From an uncultured Bacteroidales bacterium (lineage in GTDB: Bacteria > Bacteroidota > Bacteroidia > Bacteroidales > Muribaculaceae), in the NCBI GenBank assembly GCA_900542185.1, contig UQMZ01000028.1, positions 1-47,693 on the forward strand: DNA of 47,693 nucleotides. Reading direction: 5' to 3'. The notes under the pieces were generated by a model. That model searched no databases, was not told the origin of the DNA, and saw only the letters and a program-made list of their open reading frames with translations. Within the stretch, counting starts at the first letter, position 1, and each line of letters opens with the position of its first letter. A program made the position numbers and the translations under genes. Of this stretch, positions 14,476 through 22,616 are shown in pieces.

Positions 14476-16002
14476 TTACTTGTTAAGCATGTAATAGACG
14501 TCGTTGTAACGCAGTTCGCGCTTGAACTCCTGGATGGTGGTGTTCTTGTCGATGCGCACCATCTCGATGCCGGCCATCTCGGCGTAATCCTCCCAGAATT
14601 CGGGGGTCACGGCATAGCTGAAACATGAATGGTGTGTACCGCCGGCCAAGATCCATGCTGCGGCTCCGGTCTCGAAGTCGGGCATCGGGATCCAGAGTGC
14701 GGATGCCACAGGCAGCTTGGGCAGAGGCTTCGACTTGATGCACTCCACATCGTTCACTATCAAGCGAAAGCGGTTGCCGAGGTCTATCACCGTAGCGGTC
14801 AGGCCGTTGCCGGGCTTGGATGTGAACACTAAGCGTGCGGTTTGTGCCTTGCGGATACCGATACCGAGGAAATGAACCTCCAGGCGCGGTTTCTGCTCGG
14901 CAATCATGGGGCAAACCTCGAGCATGTGGGCCTGCAGGATTGCGCTCTGCTTGCCGTCGAAGTTCAGCGTGTAGTCCTCCAGGAACGAGCAACCCCCTTC
15001 CATGCCCTGCGTCATATACCACAGCGTGCGGTACAGAGCGGCCGACTTCCAGTCGCCCTCGGCGCCGAAGCCGTAGCCTTCAGCCATCAGACGCTGAGAG
15101 GCCAGGCCGGGAATCTGGTCGAAGCCCACGAACATCGGATCGTTGATGTCGTCGGTTCCGAGGTCGTCGAAGTTGGTGGTGAAGCCCTTGGCGTTGTGTG
15201 CCTTCAGACAGGCGCGGATAGCCAGTTCGGCGCGTGCGGCGTTGTGCACAGACTTGAAGGCCTCGCTGCCTGCTTCCAGGATTTCGGGTGCGCAGTCATA
15301 CTCGGCTACGTATTCCTTGTACAGTGCCTCCACCTCGGCGTCCGTCACTTTCTTCTGGAATTCCATCAGCTCGCTTACAGGCACATAATCCACATGATAG
15401 CCCATGCGGATTTCGGCGTCCACCTTGTCGCCGTCGGTCACGGCCACGTTGTTCATCTGATCGCCGAAACGTACGATGGTCATGTCCTGAGCGTCGGCCC
15501 ATGCGGCTGCCACGCGGCTCCATACGGCTATGTGCTTCTGGGTCTCCGTATCGGTCCAGTGGCCTACCACTACCTTGCGGCGCACGTTCAGACGGGCGCA
15601 GATGTGGCCGAACTCTCGGTCGCCGTGCGCCGACTGGTTCAGGTTCATGAAGTCCATGTCCATGGTGTCCCATGGAATCTCGGCGTTATACTGTGTGTGC
15701 AGGTGCAGCAGCGGTTTGCGAAGTGCCTGCAGTCCGTGTATCCACATCTTGGCGGGCGAGAAAGTATGCATCCATGTGATGATGCCCACGCACTTCTCGT
15801 CGTTGTTGGCGGCCTTCATCACGGCCTCGACTTCCTTCGACGAATTGGCTGTTCCCTTGTACACCACCTTGATGGGAAGATTGCCCGATTTGTTCAGGCC
15901 GTCTACCATCTCTTTGGAATGTGCGTCAACTGCGATGACTGCATCGCCTCCGTACAGCAGCTGGGCACCGGTCACCCACCATATCTCAAGATTCTCAAAC
16001 AT
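14476..16002 (-). CDS. araA: L-arabinose isomerase
   Basis: 508 residues, full family length. It converts L-arabinose to L-ribulose in the cytoplasm with Mn2+. The N-terminal signature is FENLEIWWVTGAQLLYGGDA, and THTQ-like and MHTFSPAKMWI motifs follow. By alignment to known AraA spacing, the metal and catalytic residues are Glu315 (GAEGDWK), Glu342 (FLEDYT), His359 (AHMLEV) and His458 (GGTHHSCFS). All four are present, so the enzyme should be active. The gene lies between araD (33-bp gap) and the kinase (5-bp gap). Confidence 0.97.
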   Translation of the reverse strand: MFENLEIWWVTGAQLLYGGDAVIAVDAHSKEMVDGLNKSGNLPIKVVYKGTANSSKEVEAVMKAANNDEKCVGIITWMHTFSPAKMWIHGLQALRKPLLHLHTQYNAEIPWDTMDMDFMNLNQSAHGDREFGHICARLNVRRKVVVGHWTDTETQKHIAVWSRVAAAWADAQDMTIVRFGDQMNNVAVTDGDKVDAEIRMGYHVDYVPVSELMEFQKKVTDAEVEALYKEYVAEYDCAPEILEAGSEAFKSVHNAARAELAIRACLKAHNAKGFTTNFDDLGTDDINDPMFVGFDQIPGLASQRLMAEGYGFGAEGDWKSAALYRTLWYMTQGMEGGCSFLEDYTLNFDGKQSAILQAHMLEVCPMIAEQKPRLEVHFLGIGIRKAQTARLVFTSKPGNGLTATVIDLGNRFRLIVNDVECIKSKPLPKLPVASALWIPMPDFETGAAAWILAGGTHHSCFSYAVTPEFWEDYAEMAGIEMVRIDKNTTIQEFKRELRYNDVYYMLNK

Positions 16003-16035
16003 AGTATCTTATTTTTAAAGTTTTCTTATTATTGA

Positions 16036-16728
16036 TTATTTTTTCTGACCGTAGTAGGCGTTGGGACCATGCTTGCGGTTGAAGTGTTTCTCAACCAGCA
16101 GCGGGTTCATTGTCAGGTTCGGATTTACCTGGAAAGCCACGAAGGCCATCTTGGCCACCTGCTCTAATACTACGGCGTTGTGCACGGCTTCGGCCGGTGT
16201 CTTGCCCCATGTGAAGGGGCCGTGGTTCTTGACCAGCACGCCGGGGGTGTGCATCGGGTTGATTCCCTCGAAGCGCTTCACTATCACGTTGCCGGTCTCC
16301 AGCTCGTAGTCGCCTTCCACTTCCTCTGCGGTCATATCGGCGGTGCAGGGCACTGCGTTGTGGAAGTAATCGGCGTGCGTTGTGCCGATGTTGGGCAGGT
16401 CGATACCGGCCTCAGCCCATGCCGTGGCGTATGTGCTGTGCGTATGCACCACGCCGCCCACTTCGGGGAACGCGCGGTATATCGCCAAGTGAGTCGGAGT
16501 GTCGGACGACGGACGGAGAGTTCCCTCCACCACATGTCCGTCCTTAAGGTCAACCACTACCATATCCTCGGCTTTCATGTCGTCGTAGCTCACGCCGCTC
16601 GGCTTTATCACCACCAGTCCCTTCTCGCGGTCTATGCCCGAAACATTTCCCCACGTGAATATTACGAGTCCGTGTCTCACCAGGTCTAAGTTGGCCTGCA
16701 ACACTTTTTCCTTCAGTTTCTCAAGCAT
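16036..16728 (-). CDS. araD: L-ribulose-5-phosphate 4-epimerase (class II aldolase fold)
   Basis: 230 residues. It epimerises L-ribulose-5-phosphate to D-xylulose-5-phosphate, feeding the pentose-phosphate pathway. Motifs include the phosphate-binding WGNVSGID (26-33) and KPSGVSYD (42-49), Asp76, the zinc ligands His95 and His97 (VVHTHSTYA), and a third zinc histidine, His169 (VKNHGPF). Length and residues match E. coli AraD closely. It lies 6 bp downstream of araR. Confidence 0.96.
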   Translation of the reverse strand: MLEKLKEKVLQANLDLVRHGLVIFTWGNVSGIDREKGLVVIKPSGVSYDDMKAEDMVVVDLKDGHVVEGTLRPSSDTPTHLAIYRAFPEVGGVVHTHSTYATAWAEAGIDLPNIGTTHADYFHNAVPCTADMTAEEVEGDYELETGNVIVKRFEGINPMHTPGVLVKNHGPFTWGKTPAEAVHNAVVLEQVAKMAFVAFQVNPNLTMNPLLVEKHFNRKHGPNAYYGQKK

Positions 16729-16734
16729 TATGTC

Positions 16735-17430
16735 TCAATCTTCTGTTAGTCCGTTAATTTTTCTTCTGTACATTCTTGCGCCGCGCCGCGAGCTTGTCTT
16801 GTCGATGATGTCGGTCTGCTCCACGCGTCCGGAATCGAGGATGCTTTTCCTGAAATTCCGCTTGTCCACAGTCTGTCCCAGCACCAGTTCGTACAGCGAC
16901 TGCATCTGCGTGAGCGTGAACAGCTCGGGCAGCAGGCGGAACGCCAACGGCTCGGTCAGGAACATGCGGCGCATCACCTCGCGGCCCTTGGCTATCATCT
17001 CGGGATGATCGAAACCTAATTCCGGCAGTGCGTCGAGGTCTACCCACACCGCTCCATGCTCGGCTATCAGGTCGTTGGACAGCCGCGAGGTGTCGAGCAA
17101 TGCGAAATACGCCACCGACACCACCCTCTCGCCCGGATCGCGGTCTATACTGCCGAAGGCTCCCACCTGACGCATGTACACGTCGTGAAGTCCCGTCAGT
17201 TCGTACAGCACGCGCTCAGCAGCGGCGTCGACACTTTCGTCGGGTCTCACAAATCCGCCCATCAGCGACCATTTACCCTTCTCCGGCTCGAAGGCGCGGC
17301 GAGTGAGCAGTATGCTCAGCTTGCCCTCTTTCAGGCCGAAGATGATACAGTCCACACTTACATAGAAGCGGCTATGCGATCCGTAATATGAACTCATTTT
17401 ATATTCGTTGTCTACCTTTATGTTATGCAA
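16735..17430 (-). CDS. araR: NUDIX-type arabinose regulator AraR (Bacteroidetes type)
   Basis: 231 residues. A Nudix fold (about 20-150) is followed by a C-terminal winged helix (about 160-215: LFTLTQMQSLYELVLGQ, then RNFRKSILDSG). The Nudix box is degenerate: GFVRPDESVDAAAERVLYELTGL has Val and Leu where the catalytic REUxEExGU has Glu. Hydrolase activity is therefore unlikely and the domain probably senses sugar. This is the arrangement of the described Bacteroides AraR, where L-arabinose releases the protein from DNA. It sits between the symporter (19-bp gap) and araD (6-bp gap). An internal Met at residue 12 (ATG 17397) is an alternative start. Confidence 0.9.
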   Translation of the reverse strand: MHNIKVDNEYKMSSYYGSHSRFYVSVDCIIFGLKEGKLSILLTRRAFEPEKGKWSLMGGFVRPDESVDAAAERVLYELTGLHDVYMRQVGAFGSIDRDPGERVVSVAYFALLDTSRLSNDLIAEHGAVWVDLDALPELGFDHPEMIAKGREVMRRMFLTEPLAFRLLPELFTLTQMQSLYELVLGQTVDKRNFRKSILDSGRVEQTDIIDKTSSRRGARMYRRKINGLTED

Positions 17431-17449
17431 AGCGACCTCTGCGGTTGCT

Positions 17450-19126
17450 TTACCAGAAATAGATGTAGAATGCCACCGTGATACCTAAGATTATAACCGA
17501 ATGTATCACATCCCATGCGTTCCAGCTCTGGCGCGTGAGGGCGCGCTGTTCGGCAGTCGAGGTTCCGAACACCAGTCCCTGTATCTGCTTGGGATCCGGA
17601 GCCTTGGTGCACAGCGACACGATGATGCCGACGGCGCAGCATATCACCAGCATCCATCCGCAGAAGAACAGCCAGTTGGTCTCGAAGAATACATAGCGGA
17701 ATATGCTGTTGCTCGGATCGGCGTTGCTGTACCATACCTTGGCGCTCAGTCGCGTCATACCTATCAGCAGACCGGTGATAAGCGCCCACATACCGCCCTG
17801 GGCCGTGCAGCGCTTCCACAGGATACCCAACAGGAACGCGGCCGCGATACCCGGTGCGAGCACCGACTGCACATCCTGCAGATACAGATAGAGCACATCG
17901 CCCACCGAACGCATGATGGGAATCCAGAGGATACCTAAGATCACGATCACTACCGTAGCGGCCTGGCCGATACGCACCAGTTTCTTGGCGTCGGTATCGG
18001 GTTTGAAGCGCTTGTAGAAGTCAATGGTGAACAGAGCGGAGCTGGAGTTGAACAGCGAAGCCAATGAACTCATAAGAGCGGCGAGGATACCGCACACAAT
18101 CAGCCCCTTGAAACCGGCCGGCAGCAGTTTGGCCACGAGTGTGGGGAATGCGGCGTCGGAGTTGGGATTGCCGTTGGGCAGCAGAGGCAGGAACGAGCCC
18201 TGGGTCTGATGCAGCGCGAAGGCGATCATGCCGGGAATCAGGAACAGGAACACAGGCAGCAACTTGAGGTAGGCTCCGAAGATGGTGCCTCGGCGGGCTT
18301 CCTTCTCGTTCTTGCCCGACAGCACGCGCTGAACGATAAACTGGTCGGTACACCAGTACCAGAAACCGATCACGGCCGAACCGATAAGGGCGCCGAGCCA
18401 GGGATACTGTGCATCGCGGTTGTCGCGGATCAGGTTTGTCATCGTGTCGCCGTATTCGTTCACCTCGACGGCCGAGCAGATACGCATCATCTCGTCCCAT
18501 CCTCCAAGTTCCTTAAGACCGAGCACCAGGATCACGAGCGATCCCAGCAACAGGATGGGCGTCTGCAGCACCGAGGTGTACAGCACGGATTTCATACCGC
18601 CGAATATGGTATATACGGCAGTGATCAGTACAAGTCCGATGGCCGCGATCCAGAAGAAGTCTATACCCCACAGCGTATCGATGCCGAACACCTGCTGGAA
18701 CACAAGTCCGCCGGCGTAAACGGTCACGGCCACCTTGGTCAGCACATAGCTGATAAGGGAGATCAGCGACAGAATGGTGCGCGACGCGGGATTGAAACGA
18801 CGCTCCAGGAATTCGGGCATCGTATATACCATCGAGCGGCTGTAGAACGGAACGAACACCCAGCCCAATATCAGGATCATCCATCCCTGGATTTCCCAGT
18901 GGGCCATAGCCATACCCGAGGATGCTCCGGATCCTGCAAGTCCTATCAGGTGCTCCGAGCCGATGTTCGAGGCGAAGATCGACGCGCCGATGGCTATCCA
19001 TGTCGCATCCTTGCCGCCAAGGAAGTAGTCCTTGGCATCGCCCTGCTTCTGCCGGGCCACCCATACCACAATGCCGATCAGGGCTACGAAGAAAAGCCCT
19101 ATGACCAGCCAGTCTAAAAATGCCAT
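17450..19126 (-). CDS. araP: sodium/solute symporter (SSS family), probable L-arabinose transporter
   Basis: 558 residues with 13-14 predicted transmembrane segments. SSS features include FFLGGKDATWIAIGASIFASNIGSEHLIGLAG (Na+-binding region), YTMPEFLERRF, and GWYWCTDQF-like FWYWCTDQFIVQRVLSGKNE. It would import pentose by Na+ cotransport across the inner membrane. Substrate is inferred from operon position, between the mutarotase and AraR. The C-terminus ends in a hydrophobic helix (VIHSVIILGITVAFYIYFW). The symbol follows Bacteroides usage and is an inference. Confidence 0.88.
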   Translation of the reverse strand: MAFLDWLVIGLFFVALIGIVVWVARQKQGDAKDYFLGGKDATWIAIGASIFASNIGSEHLIGLAGSGASSGMAMAHWEIQGWMILILGWVFVPFYSRSMVYTMPEFLERRFNPASRTILSLISLISYVLTKVAVTVYAGGLVFQQVFGIDTLWGIDFFWIAAIGLVLITAVYTIFGGMKSVLYTSVLQTPILLLGSLVILVLGLKELGGWDEMMRICSAVEVNEYGDTMTNLIRDNRDAQYPWLGALIGSAVIGFWYWCTDQFIVQRVLSGKNEKEARRGTIFGAYLKLLPVFLFLIPGMIAFALHQTQGSFLPLLPNGNPNSDAAFPTLVAKLLPAGFKGLIVCGILAALMSSLASLFNSSSALFTIDFYKRFKPDTDAKKLVRIGQAATVVIVILGILWIPIMRSVGDVLYLYLQDVQSVLAPGIAAAFLLGILWKRCTAQGGMWALITGLLIGMTRLSAKVWYSNADPSNSIFRYVFFETNWLFFCGWMLVICCAVGIIVSLCTKAPDPKQIQGLVFGTSTAEQRALTRQSWNAWDVIHSVIILGITVAFYIYFW

Positions 19127-19174
19127 ATAGAAATCGTGTTATTGTTGGTTAGATATTTTCCGTGGTATATCGCT

Positions 19175-20338
19175 TTATTTCTGCACCGAGAACTTGAAGA
19201 TGCAGTGCGAGTGGTACATCTCGCCGGGACGCAGCACTGCCGACGGCCATTCGGGCTTGTTGGGAGTGTCAGGATATTTCTGTGTCTCCAGACAGATGCC
19301 CGTGCGCTGCTGATATACTATGCCGCCCTTGCCCTTTACTGTGCCGTCCAGGAAGTTGCCGGTGTACACCTGTATGCCGGGTTCGTTGGTGTAGACCTGC
19401 AGACGGATGCCGCTGGCAGGACAGAACAGGTTCACGGCCTCCTTGGTGTCGTCGCCGTCGGTGTCGAGCACCCAGTTGTGGTCGTAGCCGTTGCCGTTCT
19501 TAATCTGTTCGAAGTCACGCTTCTCTATCTCGGCGCCCACAAGTTTGGCGTTGGTGAAATCCATCGGAGTGCCGGCCACCGGCAGTATCTCGCCTGTAGT
19601 CATGTATGTGCTGTCCACCGGGGTGTAACGGCTGGCGTTGATGGTCAGCTGCTGATCGGTAATGGGCTTGTTCGGATCGCCCGACAGATTGAAGTAGCTG
19701 TGGTTGGTCATGTTGATGATGGTGGGCTTATCGGTCGTGGCGGCGTAGGCTATGTCCAGACTGTTGTCCGACTTCACCGTGTACTTCACCTGCGCCTTCA
19801 CGGTGCCGGGGAAGCCGTTGTCGCCATCCTTCGATTCGATGCCCAGTACCAGCGTCGAGTCGTTGCACTCCATCATCTTATACACGCGATACTGCCATCC
19901 CTTGGTACCCATGTCCGTACCTCCGTGCAGACAGTGCCCGAAATTGTTGCGGGGCAACTGATATTCCGTGCCGTCGAGAGTGAACTTGCCCTGGTTGATA
20001 CGGTTGGCGTAACGGCCGATGGCTGCGCCGAAGTCGGTCTGATTGTTCTCGGGGAAGTAGGACTGTACGCTGTCGAAACCAAGCACCACGTCCTGCATCT
20101 TGCCGGCTTTGTCAGGCACCATTATCGATACGATGCGGCCTCCGAAATTGGTGATGCACACTTCCATGCCGTTGGCATTCTTCAACGTGTACAGCGCCGT
20201 GCTGTCGCCGTCATATACGCTCACGAAGTTCTGAGGATCCAGTCCGGATGCCGTCCTGACATCCTTGTTCGTGCCGCTGACACAGGAGCTTACCACGGCT
20301 CCGGCCAGCACTGACATTGTAATCAGTAAGTTTCTCAT
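19175..20338 (-). CDS. galM: exported aldose 1-epimerase (mutarotase) lipoprotein
   Basis: 387 residues. The N-terminus has a signal sequence with lipobox VVSSC (Cys19), so this mutarotase works in the periplasm or at the outer membrane, not the cytoplasm. The family core is intact: NFGGRIVSIMVPDK, AAIGRYANRI, HGG (His138), TNHSYFNLSG (catalytic His213) and ICLETQKYPDTPN (catalytic base Glu351). It interconverts sugar anomers, presenting the form that the symporter and isomerase use. It is the first gene of the arabinose operon, 48 bp before the symporter. Confidence 0.93.
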   Translation of the reverse strand: MRNLLITMSVLAGAVVSSCVSGTNKDVRTASGLDPQNFVSVYDGDSTALYTLKNANGMEVCITNFGGRIVSIMVPDKAGKMQDVVLGFDSVQSYFPENNQTDFGAAIGRYANRINQGKFTLDGTEYQLPRNNFGHCLHGGTDMGTKGWQYRVYKMMECNDSTLVLGIESKDGDNGFPGTVKAQVKYTVKSDNSLDIAYAATTDKPTIINMTNHSYFNLSGDPNKPITDQQLTINASRYTPVDSTYMTTGEILPVAGTPMDFTNAKLVGAEIEKRDFEQIKNGNGYDHNWVLDTDGDDTKEAVNLFCPASGIRLQVYTNEPGIQVYTGNFLDGTVKGKGGIVYQQRTGICLETQKYPDTPNKPEWPSAVLRPGEMYHSHCIFKFSVQK

Positions 20339-20368
20339 GGCTGAAAAATTATGTTAGTTGTTTTATGG

Positions 20369-20426
20369 GTGTAAAATTAACACTCATTTCCCGCCATTCC
20401 AAATTTATTTTTATGTTTTACAACAT
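20369..20426 (-). promoter_or_regulatory. arabinose operon promoter and candidate AraR operators
   Basis: A -7 box TAAATTTG (minus strand, 20400-20407) predicts a start near 20393. Two imperfect palindromes flank it: GTGTAAAATTAACAC at 20369-20383, downstream of the start, and ATGTTTTACAACAT at 20413-20426, upstream of the -7 box. Placement on both sides of the promoter suits a repressor such as AraR. The assignment is inferred from position. Confidence 0.5.
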
Positions 20427-20442
20427 ATTTCCCCAAAATAAC

Positions 20443-20468
20443 AGAGGCGCGCCTTGCGGCACACCTCT
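20443..20468 (-). terminator. stem-loop after the PPIase gene
   Basis: AGAGG (20443-20447) pairs with CCTCT (20464-20468), with inner pairing around a GCAA loop on the minus strand. A T-rich stretch (GTTATTTTG) follows on that strand. It lies about 95 bp beyond the PPIase stop codon. Confidence 0.55.
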
Positions 20469-20507
20469 CCTTTTTATCTCAAACGTGAAGTCTGGTTTGT
20501 CTTATTT

Positions 20508-20561
20508 CTTATGACTTGTGACTTCTGACTTACCTCGTCACTCATCACTCTGACTTATGAC
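20508..20561. repeat. TGACTT simple-repeat tract
   Basis: Five TGACTT copies in about 50 bp (ATGACTTGTGACTTCTGACTTAC, interrupted, then CTGACTTATGACTTAC), lying against the PPIase stop codon. No frame or structure explains it. It looks like a short variable extragenic repeat. Confidence 0.7.
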
Positions 20562-22487
20562 TTACTTGCGGTTCACGGATTTCAGCACCTTCTTGTTGAC
20601 CTTCACATTGTATTTCTTGCGTAGATCGTTTTCCCACTGTTCCTGGAACATGTTCTGGTAGTCGCTTGTCACCAGTCCCTTTACGTCCTGCATCTCCTCG
20701 GGCACAGTCAGGATACGCTTGTTAAGCATGAACATGACGGGATATTTCTCGATCGAGCTGGGTGCCACGGGACCGTCGAAAGCCACATAGTCGACCATGG
20801 CGTTGCTTCCTTTGGGCACCAGTATCCTTTCGGCCGCCATCTGGTTCTTGAACTGCTTGCGGAGTGCGGGAACGATGTCATCTTCCGCAGCTCCCCTTGC
20901 AAGGTCTTTGATGGCTGTAGCCACGGAATCGTTGGCGGCCTGTACGAAGATTCCCTTGACATGGGGAGTATCCCATTTGTACTTCATACGGTTTTCCGCG
21001 AAATATTTCTCCAGACCGGGGATGTCCTTTGCAGCCTTGTCCCATACCTTCAGAACGCTTACCTCATACAGCAGGCTGCCGTCTACATATTCTTTAAGCA
21101 GATTGCGGTAATCGGGCTCGCTTTTGGCCAAAGCTTCCTCTTCAAGACCAGTCAGGATGCCGTTCATCCACGAATCCAGGTTGGCGTCGATTATTTCCTT
21201 GGCGGCTACCGGATTCGACTGCTTTACACCATTGAACTTGGCTACGAAATCTGCGACGCTGTATTTATTACCGTCGGCGGTCATCAGCGTGATATTGCCG
21301 TCATTGCCAAGCCATTTGGCATAGAACAGGGAATCTATGCCGTTCTTGGCCGCATAATCGTTCACGGCGTCGAGACCCGACTGATTCACCTGCGCCTTGT
21401 GTCTGGCGGCGAACCGTTCTGTCTGATGTTTCTGAATCAGAGCGTATCTCTCGTCCTGCGGACTGCTCATGCGTGCCAGCGTCTGCTTCTTGACGGCCTC
21501 TTTGGGCAACGGATCGCGCTCGTCCTGCTTCATGATGATATGATAGCCGAACTGTGACTTCACCGGTTTGCTTATCTCGCCCTTCTTCAGCGCGAAGGCA
21601 GCCGAGTCGAATTCCTCCACCATCTCGCCGGCTCCGAACCAGGGAAGCTGGCCGCCTTGGCGGGCGCTGCCACGGTCGTCGCTGTTGGTCGTGGCGATTT
21701 CATTGAATTTTTCGGGATTGGCCGTAACCACCTGATACAGGCTGTCTATCTGCTCCTTGGCGCGTGCCCAGTCGGATTCCTGACGCGCGAGCTTCAGAAT
21801 GTGCGACACCTTGACACGGCCACGGGCATCGCGTTTGTGACCACCCTTGAGAATGTGATATCCCTGCGGACTTTCCACCACATCCGATACCGATCCTTCC
21901 GGCGTAGCGAACGCGGCTACCTCGAATCCATACGGATATTGACCCGATACGATATATCCCATCGTGCCGCCGTTTACGGCGCTTCGCTTGTCCTGCGAAT
22001 ACTGTCTGGCGAGTTCCTCGAAATTGCCGCCGTTGTCCAGCACCTGTTTCAGACTGTCGGCCTTGGCCTTCATCTGCAGGTTATGTTCTGGATTCGGACT
22101 CTTGAAAAACATTATATGCTTTGCAACAGCCTCCTTGCGCGAACGTGCATACGCTTCGTCCACAAGCTGGTTCAGATAGACTGAATCCGCCAGATACGGA
22201 GTGGCCAGATCATGTCTGTACTGCTCCGCCTCCTTGCGGAATTTAGCCGTAGTGTCCAGTCCCGCGGCCTTGGCGTCGGCCACCTTCATCTTGTACAGCT
22301 TGAACATCTCCACATATTCGTCAAGAGTCTGAGGATTGATCTGCTGCTGACTGTTCTTGTTATAGAGATACTCGAACTCCGACTTGGTCACATCCTCGCC
22401 GTTGATGGTCATGATTACCGGATCCTTGGCGGCATACGCCAACAATACGGCTGCCAGCCCAACTCCGGTCAATATCGGTTTTTTCAT
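20562..22487 (-). CDS. periplasmic PpiC/SurA-type peptidyl-prolyl isomerase with two parvulin domains
   Basis: 641 residues from ATG 22487. The frame extends to 22529, but the internal start gives a proper signal sequence, MKKPILTGVGLAAVLLAYAA. The SurA/PpiD-like N-domain (VIMTINGEDVTKSEFEYLYN) is followed by parvulin domain 1 (about 120-212: AKHIMFFKSPNPE, GGTMGYIVSGQYPYGFEVAAF, SPQGYHILK) and domain 2 (about 225-320: VKVSHILKLARQ, GGQLPWFGAGEMVEEFDSAAF, QFGYHIIM). A long helical C-terminal region follows. It probably assists folding of outer-membrane or periplasmic proteins. It lies 129 bp downstream of recQ and precedes the arabinose operon. The related lipoprotein-surA genes are now on the far side of that operon. 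Confidence 0.9.
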   Translation of the reverse strand: MKKPILTGVGLAAVLLAYAAKDPVIMTINGEDVTKSEFEYLYNKNSQQQINPQTLDEYVEMFKLYKMKVADAKAAGLDTTAKFRKEAEQYRHDLATPYLADSVYLNQLVDEAYARSRKEAVAKHIMFFKSPNPEHNLQMKAKADSLKQVLDNGGNFEELARQYSQDKRSAVNGGTMGYIVSGQYPYGFEVAAFATPEGSVSDVVESPQGYHILKGGHKRDARGRVKVSHILKLARQESDWARAKEQIDSLYQVVTANPEKFNEIATTNSDDRGSARQGGQLPWFGAGEMVEEFDSAAFALKKGEISKPVKSQFGYHIIMKQDERDPLPKEAVKKQTLARMSSPQDERYALIQKHQTERFAARHKAQVNQSGLDAVNDYAAKNGIDSLFYAKWLGNDGNITLMTADGNKYSVADFVAKFNGVKQSNPVAAKEIIDANLDSWMNGILTGLEEEALAKSEPDYRNLLKEYVDGSLLYEVSVLKVWDKAAKDIPGLEKYFAENRMKYKWDTPHVKGIFVQAANDSVATAIKDLARGAAEDDIVPALRKQFKNQMAAERILVPKGSNAMVDYVAFDGPVAPSSIEKYPVMFMLNKRILTVPEEMQDVKGLVTSDYQNMFQEQWENDLRKKYNVKVNKKVLKSVNRK

Positions 22488-22616
22488 CTTAGTTGTTAAG
22501 AATGTTGTTTCTTTGTGTATAGCGTGCAATATGATTTAAGCACCGGGGCTTATATTTCCCCACTATTCTTAAACGGCTTCTATATGCATTTATTTTTAGG
22601 AGGTGTGCTTATTCGG

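Noticed and set aside
14842..16035. 397-residue plus-strand frame antisense to araA
   Set aside because: araA on the other strand has all metal-site residues; the antisense product has no recognisable features.
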